Positions 12,707 to 25,497 are shown, counted from the stretch's first letter. The stretch is DNA of 60,000 bases from Polytrichum commune (GCA_950295325.1 OX485804.1:21764001-21824000); one strand, 5' to 3'. Notes: generated by a model not told the origin, from the letters alone. A program made the numbers and translations.

Positions 12707-12771
12707 TCGAGAATTGTGATCAACTTACATGAGATGTCTTAAGTACCTTGTCACCTCTTGCTTATGAATTA

Positions 12772-13157
12772 TAGTAGAGGCACCTATTCCCGATCAGGAC
12801 CCCAACGGCAATCTGTACGGTGCCAAAATTTTAATTAGGCTACAACTCAATTTGGATTAGGTTGGGACTCAATTTTGATCAAGGCGGAACCAATAATACC
12901 ATGACATATGTCCCAAGTCTTGATTGCTAAAGTGAGGAGGAATGAGCGGTGTAAATGAGTGGTTATGATAACTCTAGACATGCACCTTTGGCTTCAAAAA
13001 TTCATTGTAATTTCAATCTAAGGAATAAAATCATCCAAAAAGTTATAATCCTCTTGATTTCTATCTTCCTACATAGGAAAAATTTGCGCCACCTTATACT
13101 TCTCCAAACTTGATGCAAAATCTCTTAAGTGGTTGGTTATGGGTGCCCCTACTACCT
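12772..13157 (-). mobile_element. Family E element, copy 2 (inverted)
   Basis: Begins TAGTAGAGGCACCTATTCCC and ends GGTTATGGGTGCCCCTACTA. It is the reverse complement of copy 1 throughout, lying 65 bp downstream in head-to-head orientation. Confidence 0.75.
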
Positions 13158-13222
13158 CCTGAGTTAACATATTATAATTATAAGCCTAAAGAAGAAGCAA
13201 AGTATGATAATCCTATTTATAA

Positions 13223-14006
13223 GTAGAGTAGAGGCACCCATAACCAATCACTTAAGAGAATATGCACCATATCTAGAGAAGTATAGTAGAGGCACCTACT
13301 CCCAATCAAAACCCCATTGACAAAATGTAGGGTACCTCAATCTTAATTAGGTTGAGAATCGGTTTTGATTAGGATGGTACTCAATTCCGATTAAGCTAGA
13401 ACCAGTTCTATATGACATTTGTCCCCGGTTTTGAGTGCTAAAGTGAGGAGGTATGAGCGGTTTAAATGAGCAGTTATGGTAGACTCTAGACATTGGTAAT
13501 ATGTTTGGGCCAACTTTTGGCTTCAAAAATTTATAATAACTTCAATCTAAAGAATAAAAGTACCAAAAAAATTACAATCCTCTTTATTTTTATCTTCCTA
13601 CATGGGGAAAACTTGCACCACCTTATCCTTTTCCAGAGATGCCACATAAATCTCTTAAGTGGTCGATTATAAATGCCTCTACTCTATAAAATGGTACAAA
13701 TTTTTTGCTTGCAGGAAGATGGAAATCACGATTGCAAAATTTTCAATAGTTTTCATCCTTAGATTGCAGTTACTATGATTTTTTTAAGCCAAAAGTTGAC
13801 TTGAACATATTACTAATGTCTAGAATTTGACATAACTGCTCATTTTAACCGCTCACTCCTCCTCAATATAGCACTCAAAAGTAGAGAATGTGTCATGACA
13901 CTATTGATTCAGACATGATCGAAATTGAGTCCTGACCTGGTCGAAAATCTGGCACCCTATAGATTGTCAATTAATGGGGTCATGTTCGGGAATAGGTGCC
14001 TCTAAT
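13223..14006 (+). mobile_element. Family E element, copy 3, split by copy 4
   Basis: 13223-13285 is the left end (GTAGAGGCACCCATAACCAA...AGAGAAGTATA). The rest continues at about 13687-14006 (AAAATGGTACAAATTTTTTG ... GGGAATAGGTGCCTCTAATA). Removing 13286-13686 restores the order seen in copy 1. Confidence 0.75.
13286..13686 (-). mobile_element. Family E element, copy 4, inserted inside copy 3
   Basis: A complete inverted copy from GTAGAGGCACCTACTCCCAA to GTCGATTATAAATGCCTCTA plus CTC. TATA lies on both sides, suggesting a TA-type or similar short target duplication; the exact length cannot be fixed because the host sequence is itself AT-rich. Confidence 0.75.
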
Positions 14007-14239
14007 ATAATGGGACTATTTAGTGTTATCTGTGAAATTATTTGACATTTTGTGGAGAGATTTTTCATCACGGGCAGGCTGCCCGCGTGGCAAAAGGCAC
14101 ATGTGTCCATGTCCCATATTTACCAATACGAGCAGGCCAATAGGAGTGGGACTAGGTCTTCATGAAATCCTAAATTCAGGAAAAACGTTAAAAAACACTC
14201 CCAACCATGTCAAGGACATTTTTCATTCGGTGCCACCTG

Positions 14240-14632
14240 CTACACTAATTAATGTCTTTGGTATCATATGGCCTTTTATATCACAGTGGTAACTTTTCTC
14301 ATAACACTTCTTATGAATAAGTTTACAAGTACATATTGTCATCCCAACTTACTTTTAGTTCATCCAAAGGTCACATTTTGAAACAAATTTTGATATAATT
14401 TGCATCCAAAACATTTATATATTTGAAAGATTGAATGTCGGATGGAAAAGCACTTAGTAAGTGACGGTTATTTGCGACATTGTAAATTTATAATGCCCGA
14501 AATGTTCAACAAGGAATGATAAATCATGTTAGGCTCACATTCAGTGGTGGTGACACTACACGAGCGGTTTACAATTGATAACGAGCAAGATTAATCGAAT
14601 TGGTGACACTAGATACAACATTTAGTGCACTA
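14240..14632 (+). mobile_element. Family B MITE copy
   Basis: Same order of blocks as 9904-10264: CACTTCTTATGAATAAG, ACTTAGTAAGTGAC, AACAAGGAATGATAAATCATG, GGTGACACTACAC, GAGCAAGATTAATCGAATTG. It has an extra stretch near 14340-14430. Confidence 0.75.
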
Positions 14633-14699
14633 CTTAGAGTGTAGAACACGTGAGTCACATGCCACAACGTCGTCTCAAAATAGGGTTACCCTTACATTC

Positions 14700-15200
14700 A
14701 TGTCTAATGCACATGCCAATCCATGACCACCATCCTCCTCCAACGCTCATGCGTTGACAAATGACTTAATAACCCCCTCAAACATTCCACCATTTCCAAC
14801 TAGTTTCAGTCATCACCCAGATGCACATATGTTGGAACCACACAAACACTCAATCTATGATATGGACAATACGTGGGCAACTAAAGGTACCACACCCTCA
14901 AGCCCATTGATTTCCATCCCCCCGCCCTCCCCCTTTGTCACTTGTGCTTACAACAAAACCTTTACACATGCCTCCACCTACCTCTTCATGTGCACCAACC
15001 CCACCATTTGGCATCAATAACATCTGAACTACCATACACAACAATGTGGTTTGGCCAATCCATAAACTCCTCTTCTCCCACTCATAAACACAAGACAATG
15101 TACCATTGAATGACAATAGCCGCTTAGGATTTCCTCTGGGTAACACAATCCGCCATGGATATTATGCCCTTATACATGTACAACTTGATGCCAATGCCTT
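14700..15200 (+). pseudogene. Third LINE fragment (Cys/His C-terminal part)
   Basis: Frame 14754-15020 contains YDMDNTWATKG and CAYNKTFTHASTYLFMCTNP, matching FDMHNTWVTIE and CHLNDRDTWPHLLSTCEHP of the copy at 7.0-7.15 kb, in the same order and spacing. The following 150 bp keep weak similarity with stops. It represents the region after RNase H. Confidence 0.5.
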
Positions 15201-15359
15201 GTCCCCCTTGTCTCTCTACTCATCACTATCCCCCCCCCCCCTCCCGAGAGAGAGAATGAAAAATACCACCTGCCACAGCCCCACAACTCTAACACACCAA
15301 CTTAGAACTCCGCATCTTACCCACATAAAACTCGAATGAAGGCCATGCACTTAAGTAAA

Positions 15360-17440
15360 AAACCTTAAAGTTCAATGCCACAACAAGATGCCCAAACCAA
15401 CCCACTTAGCTTCCAGGATCTAGGTCATCTAGGTTTGGAATTGGGATACACTTGTGATTGGAGGGTGATTTAATTAGGAGCATGTACTATGAGTTATTAT
15501 TTCTTACTCCCTAAAAGTAGAACTTCATATATTTTCTAGGCATTATCAAATGGGGTATTATCAATTATAAATACGTATACCTAGCATTAAAATAAATGTT
15601 TGTTTTTTTCATGAGAATCGACAAAATATTCATGTTGGTCATTCGTGCATTATATGGGAAGGGGGGTGGGGGAGGTGTTTGAAGAATGGTCTTAAGAAGA
15701 AGACCACGCCCTTTGGCAATGAATCATACATTCATACGAATCCCCAAAAGTATGAGTAAAATGGCTATGGGCATTTGGATTCGCAATCCACATGCCATCA
15801 CCATATTGGACCATAGTGTAGAAAACTCTCCAAATAAATTGTACCCTTAAATACATCTCATAGCTACGTATTGGGTTAACTTTTCATGGTTACTTTTCAT
15901 GAGTTTTTACGCATGAGTTTTTTTGGTGTCCCGAATAGGCATGAGTAAGACTTGATGTGCAAGCAAAGTGCTATAACATTTGAATGACTCGTGGTCCAAG
16001 ACATAAACCTCTGCATTCATGAAAATTACAAAGGTTAGAGTGCCGGATTCTATTCTAGTTATAAGGTAGCGAACCTAATTCCAACACAACAATAATCTTG
16101 CCACTTATATTTGAGTGATATGTGGTCAGGTGTGGATCTAAGAACAAACACCAAAAAACACATGGGTTGAAAGGAGATTGGACTACATGCTAAAAGTATG
16201 CTAACCATTCTAAGCTCAACAACGGACATATTACGGTGTGGGGAAGGGGTATATCACCACTTAATGAGCACAAAAATCAAATCACCACTTCATAATGGAT
16301 GAAAAAAATCACACGAACTCCAAATCTTATGAAGAGAATGGCCATGGCCACGGTTTGGATTTGCTCATCATTCATCTCGCACTAATTGTGTGTTTTTACA
16401 TCCTACGAGAAGTGCGTGCAAAGAGGAAAAGTGTATGAAAAACACACACGACTTGCCTTACATTAAATATTGGAATACAAAAGCATGAAGCACTTTACAG
16501 TGTGTCGTTCTCCTTACCAATCGAGCAGGTGCAAGACTTTTAGCCTACATTCAGGCACTCATGCCACTGGATAACAATGGAAATATATAGAGGCCATCAT
16601 GTATATATATATATGTACAGGGCTGCATTCAATTTTGTTCATTAGGAGGATTGAATTCCCACAAAGTACACTGCAATGGCTTTGTGCCGAATTCAAGGCA
16701 CACAATGAATGTGAGGCAGGCCACGTACAATCAACAAGTATGAAGATTTCGCATTCGAGCATTCGAAGATTGGGTTCAGATCTATGGATGTTAACATCTC
16801 CGAAATCTTCACAGTACGAAGATTACCATGAATAGTACGTAGAACCATGCACTATGCATCCATCTTCACTTGGGAACGACTTGGGAACTTCACTTATCAT
16901 TGGGAATTTAATGATAATTAGGGTTACTAGGAGTGTAGAATGGACATGGTTAGGGTTAGAGTGGCCTCCTCTCTAGTATGTTGCCTTGTACACAAGCGAT
17001 ATAGTATCACCAATATCCTGATGCTAAACGTCATGCATCATTATTGTGTAGTTTCTTATTAGAGAAACTTTTTATATTTTGGTGTTAATGAAGTTATTAG
17101 TTTTCGAAAGTTAGTAGGGAATTTAGATGAGATGACACTTGCTAACTTGGGTAGGCAACACCAAAGATCTATGGACTCTTATTTCAAGAGTTCTTGAGAG
17201 TATTTGTATTTGTTTGAAGTTATAAGTTATTTATTTCATACCATCTATATTTCTTAAACTCATTAATGAGAAGACGACACCTCGATAATACGACTTTTTT
17301 TGTGTTACCCAAATGTGTCATACTAAAGAGGGAGAACAATATCCATTTTTTGTGGCTTATTGGATCATTGCTTAAATTGTTTCTAAGTTACTATCCTAAG
17401 CTTACCTACTATTCATTGAGCTCCAGAGGAATAATCGAAA
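15360..17440. other. No gene recognised
   Basis: AT-rich sequence with a partial family H segment (about 16110-16240), a short TA run near 16604-16616 and no protein signature. Confidence 0.5.
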
Positions 17441-17956
17441 GGGAGAGGAAGAAAAGGGGGGGGGGATTATCACACACAAATGTATCTCTCCTTCATCCAA
17501 CATAGAAGACATAAAATGATATGCAATCCAAAGCTTAAATATGATTTGTTTATTTGACATTGGAAATAATTTTGAAGATCTTGAATTAGTCTAGTCCAAG
17601 TGTGTTTGTATGCAACAATATCCTTTATATGAATGACTCATAACGTGACCAATTAGCAAGCAAGAATGAGCAATTTTTTTATGTATCTAGATTGGTGCCA
17701 AAAGTGAGATGCCATGAAATCCAGCTTGAGGCTTATGGTGCCTATGCAAACTCATCCATTGTGGATGAAGAGACCCTATTAAAAACAAGTTCACTACAAG
17801 TTGAGGGATGATTCGTTTCACTTGGACATCGCTAGTCTATGAATTTGGGGTCTCTATCGCTACTTCTAGAGTTGAATCATTTCAAGAATGAACATTTACA
17901 AGTTCTATATATAATACCTCACTATGTTTTCACCCTCCCAATGGATGTGTTTATGC

Positions 17957-17988
<32 letters not shown>
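17957..17988 (+). repeat. (AT)n microsatellite
   Basis: A run of about 15 AT dinucleotides. Confidence 0.9.
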
Positions 17989-17994
<6 letters not shown>

Positions 17995-18467
17995 ATTGCT
18001 TCTTGGCACTCACATGAATAAAAATTAATTCGTCACAAGGATCACAAAGCCCAGTCTCCATTGGTGGTGTTGTGCCTACTTATAAGCACGAGGGTTTTGC
18101 TCATCCACAAGTGGAGTCATACATCCAAGTCTTAATGTTACATGGTTTGAAATTTGATGTATGGGGTTCAGTAGGATATTGCAATGTTTTTTTTTTTTTG
18201 TATTTCCTTCATAAAGATGTAGGTTAGAAATTTAATAATAGAACAAATAGTATACATATCTTTTCCATTAGAATATTTTTGAGGTTGTTTGGGTGTTTAA
18301 GTCATTGGATGTTTGTGTGTTTTGAGTGTTTGAAGTTTTAAAGTTTTCCGAAGTGGTTGGATCACTCCTCTAGACCCAATTGTTCATGCACCAAGCAATT
18401 GATGTTCTAACCCATGGCGTTTACACCACAACTCCTTGGCATGAACCTCATCAACATCGCTATATCA

Positions 18468-18672
18468 TATATGAAATTTAGTGTCACTTGCTATTCAAAG
18501 TTATGCAATGTTATAACTATTTGCTAAGAATGTCAATTCTTACCAAGTAATGTCGTTTATGTTGTATTATGTCCATACATCCTATTTCAAGAGGATGAAA
18601 GTTATAGCAAGAAGTTATAGCATTGCATAATTCTAAATAGTAAGTGACACTAACTACCATAAACAGTGTAGT
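18468..18672. mobile_element. Family C MITE copy
   Basis: Long imperfect hairpin: TTAGTGTCACTTGCTATTCA, AAGTTATGCAATGTTATAAC versus GTTATAGCATTGCATAATTC, TAAATAGTAAGTGACACTAA. Arms of about 45 bp enclose roughly 100 bp. Confidence 0.75.
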
Positions 18673-19969
18673 TGACCACAATAGTTCCATGGCCGTTTGA
18701 TATTGACTAATTCATTTCTAAAGGGAAAGTGCCACATGCCACAAAACTATTGACCAAAATGGTGGTCAAGTTGATGTGGCACAAAATTAAACCACATTCA
18801 ACATGCGAAGTGTTGAGCCCCCCATGGTACTATGGTTTACTTAATACGATAGGAAGCGCTTAGTAGCAAGAAGCATGTACATGTCATCCAAAAGTTGGAT
18901 GGAGAGCAATTCAAGGACGGATGAAGTATGTGGTGGCACCGATCCCATCCATGCTCGCTTTGAAGTCAAGTTTAGTAATAAAACCTTAAATTAAGGGACT
19001 TAGCGACCCAAAATGATAGTAACTTTTTAAATCTCATATTTACAGGTGACTCTTGAACACATGAAACCTCATCACATCTTGGACTTGTTAAATCTTTACA
19101 TGACACATGGTCTCAATATACAGCCAAATACACGATTTATAATGTAAAGAACCTCATCAAGTTTATAAATCATAATTCCATGCATTCATGGATTTCAAAC
19201 CATGTTTGCATTGGTGTGTATCACAAAGAAAAATAAGGATATACTCAAAACTTGATATTGACGATCAAAACAAAATGTATGTATTTGCATCCGAGGTCAT
19301 TCATGTTGTGTATTGAACTTCAATCTTCACTAACATCAAGTTCTTTATCCAAGATTATTTGAAGAGTGAGTTAAGTCATACAATGTGATTTTTGACGTAA
19401 TTGACTAAAAATGAAAATTTGTAACTCAAATATATGTTTTTGGTGCACGAAAAGGCCTAGATTGGGCTTCTCAAATGCTTAAGGGTTAAGGTGGAAGCAG
19501 CTATTACACAATGCACGCACACTTCCTTAAGTGGTCGATATCTTTCAAGAATGTAGCACGTCTCTTCATTCACAAATGCAAAGAAAAATTGAGTATGCAT
19601 TGGTAATCGTTCTGAAAAAGGTGTGCGTTGCAAACGTCTCCCAATCCCGTTCCACTACACCCAAAACTATCCCCATTTTTCACCCAAAATCCACCCCGAC
19701 CCACACAAAAACCAACACTTCATCCAATAAAAAGTTGAGCCCTTACAACTTTTGTATGTGGGACTCCAAGAAAAACATATGAATTACCCACTCACTACCG
19801 AGAATCACATCGGGAACTTAGGAAAACCCTTTGGGAACCTCTAAAATCTCACTCAGAACCTCTCATACAATTCGCATGAACAAATAACTGCTTCATCTCA
19901 CAAACATTGATTTAAGTCCGCCAGATTTTCATCCATCAAAATTTTGTTTGGGATGTGCAACCAGCTTGA

Positions 19970-20105
19970 TACACCGGTTTTGTTTTATAATGTCCAAACA
20001 ACCTATTTGGCCTTTGTTGGTAAGAGAGAAATTTATAACAAGAATTTATAGCTATGTGAAAATCCAAATAGTAAGTGATACTAAACACCGTGAATGGTGT
20101 GATTG
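19970..20105. mobile_element. Family C MITE, right part
   Basis: TTTATAATGTCCAAACAACC, then AATCCAAATAGTAAGTGATACTAAACACCGT, match the second half of the other family C copies. The left end is missing. Confidence 0.5.
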
Positions 20106-21949
20106 AAATAAAAAGGTGCAATGACATTGTCATTGATCCTCCGCCAATTCAATGGTTTATAATTAGGTTGTTTTTAGAGATAAAATTTTAGAATTTCAAA
20201 ATTAATGAAATATACTTGAGATATGAGTTCTCTAATATGGCACTTGAAGGACTCAAGATTTGTGACGATCAAGTTTAGAGAGCTAATTAAAGACCTAAAC
20301 CCCTATTAGTTTAGGGGATTGTTAAATCGATCACATGTTGGTTAAAACAACCATAGTCAATTTGTAAGGTGTTGACTAGGCTATGACTTGTCATCCAAGC
20401 TGACCAAGTTTATCAATTTCAACACAAAGCTAATACCTTGCTCCTCCTCATGTGTGCAATGAAGAACCAATGACAAGTCACGTGCCTGCACAATGCATCT
20501 ATGTGGTCATTTAACAAACTACGTGGTCAGTGTAACAATCATCTTAATTTATGGGTGTTTCAAACAACTTAATCTCACTAGACTGTATAGTCTTTAATGT
20601 TAATTCCACGGTAAATTTTATTCTTTTATGAAATTATGGACATCCATGGTTCCCAATGGTTCCACCTTCAACTTTACATGGTTGCCCATAATGCATGGGA
20701 GCATTGAAGACCCTCATAACCTCTACATTGATATGTGCAATTAGGTCGCATTCGTGAATCAGTTCCCTCTTTACCCATGCAATTTGTGTTGGATAAAAAT
20801 CAGATCTAAAAAACCTATAACTTGTTTATCAATCCACACGGCTACAACGTTCAGAACATATTTCATACATCTTGTCACTGTGGTAACAAATATGCAAAAT
20901 AGTGTAGAATATTGATAATTTAGTGTGGGGCAACCCAATAGCACATATCAACGTAATTTTCCTCATGTTTTACCAAAACATTGAGGTGCATAGGGACGCG
21001 ATTAGAATCGTTAGCTTGGAAGAGGTGTGGTCTAGATATCGGTAGATTTTAACTTCGAACCCTAACAACTTCGAACCAATAAAACTTCAAACCCTAATAG
21101 ATTTCACATACATAATTTAAAATGACCATAATTAGGTGCGTTGGATTCCCCTTTCGATTGTGAATGACAAAACATCACAAACTTAATCATTTGTTATGAG
21201 TAGATACACTCCGCGCTCAAATTCACACCTTAATCTCCCAAATCAAGACGTTCAAAAATTGAATTTTCCCACCCATCCGTGGGAGGCTCACATGCGCCGG
21301 AGGGTCATGTCAAGGGGTCACATTAACATTCAAGTTCACCGTCCACTGGCTATAATTCCTTAAATGACGGTGGTGGCCAGCTAATTAGCTCCGTCCCCGT
21401 TAGGGTTAGGGAAGTCACATCTATTTTAATGTCCCACAGGTGCCTTCATGTAGCCACTTGCAGTTTCATGATACCCTTGTCCCACCCACTCACAAATCAC
21501 CATAATACCCCCTTCCCCCCCCCCCCCTCAAATCATAACATTTTGGGACTTTGAGGCACACTACCACTAAACATCTTGGTTAGTGTGGGTGTTAAATTTG
21601 GTGTATCGTATAAATTAGAGTAGTGTTTGTGACTTGTCTTGTAGCACCAAGTGTCATGTGACGTTTCCTCCAGTTGCCACCGAGTGATTGCAAGACAATC
21701 TGATGGTGAATCGACGATGAACAATGTGGGCCACACTAAGTGTAGATCCTTATTCTTTTACTCAGGCTTTGTGTTGTGCACCATGCTACTTCGATATGGT
21801 AGATCAGGGCATGCCCACAAGATTGGTGGTGGTTTCTCTCTGTCATTGGGGCTTGAGGTTGTTTAGTTTATGATGGCATGTTTGTCCTTTTGTTTATAAC
21901 CATTATTGGTTAGAATATGAAAACACTTGCTTAGTAATAATATACAACG

Positions 21950-22155
21950 TCGGGCAATCCAACGTGAATTTGAGCCCGTTGGCCCTACCTTACTCAAGGA
22001 GCCCCTTGGTGCAGGGTGGGGTTTACTGCTTACCTTGCGGTGGGTGGTCTCTTGGTTTTTTTTGTCAAGTAGAGAGAAGATTTCACATCCGGGAATCAGA
22101 CCGCCAACCCCTCCGTTTGGATCTGGGTACCCTCCACTGTCATATGGTAGTTTAG
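21950..22155 (-). repeat. Repeat related to 23394-23445, possibly SINE-like
   Basis: ACGTGAATTTGAGCCCGTTG, GCCCT, then GTCCCCTTG/GCCCCTTGGT recur at 23394-23445. On the minus strand GGCGGTCTGATTCCC is a loose match to a pol III B box. No A box or poly-A tail could be placed, so the SINE reading is weak. Confidence 0.3.
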
Positions 22156-22782
22156 GGTCAACTTGGACCCAAAAACAACAAAAACAAAACACTTATAAGT
22201 TTGGCATTAGCATTGAACAAAATTGGTCGGAAATGGAGCATAGACAAGCTTACCCTCAAAAGCCAAAGTTCATGAGAAACTTTTCCCTAATCCCGTGGGC
22301 TTGCTCTTAGTGCGGGAGTTTTGTAATTGCTTTGCAACATCTTAGAGCTTGACCGACCAAACCCTCGACTCGTACTAAATTTCAAAACTAAATTTTGTGG
22401 AAGATTTCATAACTTTCTTCAGTTCACCCAAACTATTTAGTGGACTCGAAGAATGATAGAGAGATTCATGCATATTAAACCTAATTGATTTGATATTGTA
22501 TGTGAATAGTGTGAGATGTTAAGATCATGATTAGCAAATGAACATGTTAGTGTTGTCGATTGTTTGAGCAAAGTTGGTCTATATCTATGCTCTACAAGCA
22601 TCATTAGACATGCTAATATGCACTAGTAGACTCTATCAACAATCGTGCCATTCAATGGTATTGTTGACAATTATGACCATGGGTTACATTGGATCTAGAT
22701 GAGAACACAGTAGAAAATTGGCCTTCCATAACCCTTTATTTTCCCACCCACTTTCCATCATTGTAAGAGCATATCAAGATAC

Positions 22783-23124
22783 TACACTACATATTGGATT
22801 TAGTGTCATTGCAGTAATTTTTCTAACGATACTTCTTATCAATAAATTTATAAGTCATCCCAACTCACTTTAAGTTCATCCAAATGCCAATTATTGAAAC
22901 AACGTTTGCCATAATCTGCATGCTAACATTTCTCAAAGCGAAACTTTGTCATAGATTATTGAAAGTTGAATGAAAAATCACTTAGCATGTGACAATATTT
23001 GCAACATTGCAAGTCTACATTGCTTGAATTGTTTTTACAAGGAGTGACAAACAAGGTTGGGTTTACATGTAGTGTTGGTGACACTACACAGGTGGTGATA
23101 CTATATATACAACATATTATATAG
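22783..23124 (+). mobile_element. Family B MITE copy
   Basis: Shares ACTTCTTATCAATAA, GAATGAAAAATCACTTAGCA, ACAAGGAGTGACAAA and GTGTTGGTGACACTACAC in order with 9904-10264. The right end is decayed into an AT-rich run. Confidence 0.7.
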
Positions 23125-23217
23125 CATATTGATAGCCTCAAAAAAAGTCAAGTTAATCCTCAAAAGACCGAGGGGGAAACTCTAGACCTCTTTCAAGGCC
23201 AATGTGAATAATAGTGG

Positions 23218-23310
23218 TTGTTCGTAATGTTAATGACCCAATGTTCATTGGACAAAGGACGATTGGAACAAAACTACTCTCCCCTGCCAAGAATAGACCA
23301 TCATACATAC
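23218..23310 (-). repeat. Family G repeat, inverted copy
   Basis: GTTCGTAATGTTAATGACCC, GGACAAAGGACGATTGGAAC, AAAACTACTCTCCCCTGCC is the reverse complement of 11725-11835. It sits about 190 bp before the multi-arm palindrome. Confidence 0.5.
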
Positions 23311-23496
23311 ATAACTTATATGATCCAACTCATCAAGAAAAAAAAGAAAAAAAAGAAAAAAAAGTAAAAACTTAAATTGGTCATATGACTGACGTGAATG
23401 TGAGCCCGCTAGCCCTGTCACATTCAAAAGTCCCCTTGTTCCAACACATGCTTTATTGAAATGTCCAACCCTGGCATGACCAGAGGCTATGTATTA

Positions 23497-23760
23497 GGTA
23501 ATCGTTTTATTGGAACCGGTTATCGGTGCAGAACCGGTTCTGCACTGATGACCGGTTCCAATAAAACGATTACCGGACGTAACTGGTTGGCCGCTTTGTT
23601 GAGCCGCGCAGGTGACCTAAACAGTGGGTCACCTGTCACCATAACCGATGTAGATGATCATAACCGGCTGGGATGTCGAGGTTATCATCTACAAACATGT
23701 GTGCTCAGAGCGAATCGTATAGTGCCACCTCGGCGAAACAAAGCAGCCAACCGGTTACGT
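23497..23760. other. Multi-arm palindromic structure, unexplained
   Basis: Arm 1: 23497-23520 and 23551-23574 are perfect 24-nt reverse complements (GGTAATCGTTTTATTGGAAC, CGGT). They enclose a 20-nt perfect palindrome GTGCAGAACCGGTTCTGCAC (23526-23545). Arm 2: 23577-23606 pairs with 23730-23760 (ACGTAACTGGTTGGCCGCTT versus AAGCAGCCAACCGGTTACGT). Inside arm 2 are a 9-bp hairpin (23609-23617/23627-23635, CAGGTGACC/GGTCACCTG) and a 14-bp stem with a 3-nt bulge (23649-23665/23680-23693). The segment is clearly richer in GC than its surroundings. A frame is open through it from 23461 but has no recognisable domain. Confidence 0.75.
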
Positions 23761-23773
23761 GAGCTTTCGTCTA

Positions 23774-23925
23774 TCTCACAAAGTCTTTAAATTCTAGTTT
23801 CGATGCTCATGAGTTTCATACCTTGTTTTAAATGCATTATTTTGTGTATCTCACCAGGTCTAGAAGATTGTAGTTTTGACGTTCATAGGTTTGATACTTT
23901 GTTTAATGCATCATCTTATCATATT
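23774..23925 (+). repeat. Two diverged direct repeats of about 77 bp
   Basis: TCTCACAAAGTCTTTAAATT...GTTTTAAATGCATTATTTTG is followed by TCTCACCAGGTCTAGAAGAT...GTTTAATGCATCATCTTATC, adjoining the palindromic structure. Confidence 0.5.
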
Positions 23926-24733
23926 CATATGAGAGTATAATTATGTATACTCGGTAGTGGTATCATATAATCAAAGTGCATGTAAATGTGTATGTAAATG
24001 TGCATTGTTCACAAGAGGGAGTGCTCGCCCGTGAGGAGAGGAATGGTCCCCAACGGACGGAACGTGGATGATAGTGGCCCTCATCCTCTTTTGGATGATA
24101 AATGATATTTTTGGTGGACGATTTGATGTGGCCTAACCTAACTGAGCAAGTTGGCCAAATGATGGAGGGTCAGTAATCACCAAGATTGGGAAAATCTTGG
24201 GTACTAGTGTGGCCTTGAAGAAGGACTCCTCCCACAACGTACAAAAATTAGGGTGACTTGAGGTCCACACGTATGGGGATGTACATGAAGCTTGGTGTTG
24301 AAGTTGTCGCGATTGGAAAGGCTTAAGTTTAGTGAGGAGATTAAATCACCTGCCACTCACTCACTCTCACAGGTGCCGACGAGACCCAACACACAGGGAA
24401 CCCGAGGACCACACAATTATTTGTTCATCCATGTGGATGAAAATCATACCACCCCAAGCCCTTGTTAGTGTTGGATGAAGAATATCAAACTCACACACTT
24501 ACTATGCATGTTCTTGAAGGGAGGCTACCACAATTCCTTCTACCATAAAAAGATTTGTAATACAAAATCCAAATGTAGGCGTATCACAAACCGGTATTAT
24601 TGGAGAATGTATGAAGTTTTATGAGTTTTTGGGATCAAAGTATTGAAGAACTTGAAACATATATATATATAATGCCAAAAAGCCCATGGTCCATAATCTC
24701 CATTATACTTACATCTGATTTAGGCCAACCCAT

Positions 24734-24860
24734 ACCACACGAAATATTGTATTTATTGTCACCAATTATGTTGGTCTTGCTCAATACTAATTGTAAATTG
24801 CCCGTGTATTATCACCAACACTAAATGCAAAACCTAACATTTCTTTATTATTCCTTGTAG
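24734..24860 (-). mobile_element. Family B MITE, truncated
   Basis: Only the terminal third remains, in inverted orientation: ATTTATTGTCACCAATTATG, TTGCTCAATACTAATTGTAA, CACCAACACTAAATGC, TTATTCCTTGTAG. Confidence 0.65.
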
Positions 24861-25333
24861 TTTTTTTGACTTGAGGAATCAACAAACATGCACTTTATGA
24901 ACATCCAATAACCATAACTGAATCAAGGGAGGCTCGATTTTCAATATGGTTTTTGTTGATGCTTTAACATAGATTTGCTAATGCAACACACATTTGAAGA
25001 TGCACATTTGATCAATAGAAGTGGATGAACAAGGAAAAAAACTAATCGAATAACACATGCGTACCTTGTACCGCTCCAACATTGGTTGCAACCGCCAAAC
25101 TTCCTCTGAGCCCAAAAGACACCTATGTGGCATAAGAGTACCCAAATTGTAAGTAAATTTCTAAAAATTGACAATCACAAATTTCAATGGCTACCTCCAC
25201 ACGCTCCAATATTTATAATTTTTTTTTGAGATCCTCATAATTATTCTCAAAATAAAATAAATACATAAATAAGAATTTGCTTGCCTTAGGTCAAAAAAAA
25301 GTTGATGCATCAATACTACATCATATACTTTCG

Positions 25334-25497
25334 TAACATTATTAAGCATGTCTGTTCGTTCATGTGGGCCCTAAGAATATAACCATGGGATGTTGCAGCT
25401 AATACACATTCAGACTGATTTTGCACTTAACTACAAAACCCCATGGTTATATTCTCAGCGTCCACATGAACGAACGCACACCGCTTAATAATGTTAT
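25334..25497. mobile_element. Hairpin MITE (about 164 bp)
   Basis: The left arm TAACATTATTAAGCATGTCT, GTTCGTTCATGTGG, AGAATATAACCATGGG pairs with CCCATGGTTATATTCTCAGC, CCACATGAACGAACGCACAC, CGCTTAATAATGTTA. A single-arm relative lies at about 44727-44791. Confidence 0.75.

Noticed and set aside
23545-23551. CTGATGA, the first conserved core of a hammerhead ribozyme
   Set aside because: A GAAA core at the right distance and the cleavage-side helix are missing, and the bases are better explained as part of arm 1 of the palindrome.
23461-23790. 109-codon open frame through the multi-arm palindrome
   Set aside because: The palindromic sequence forces the translation; no domain is visible and codon content follows the inverted repeats.
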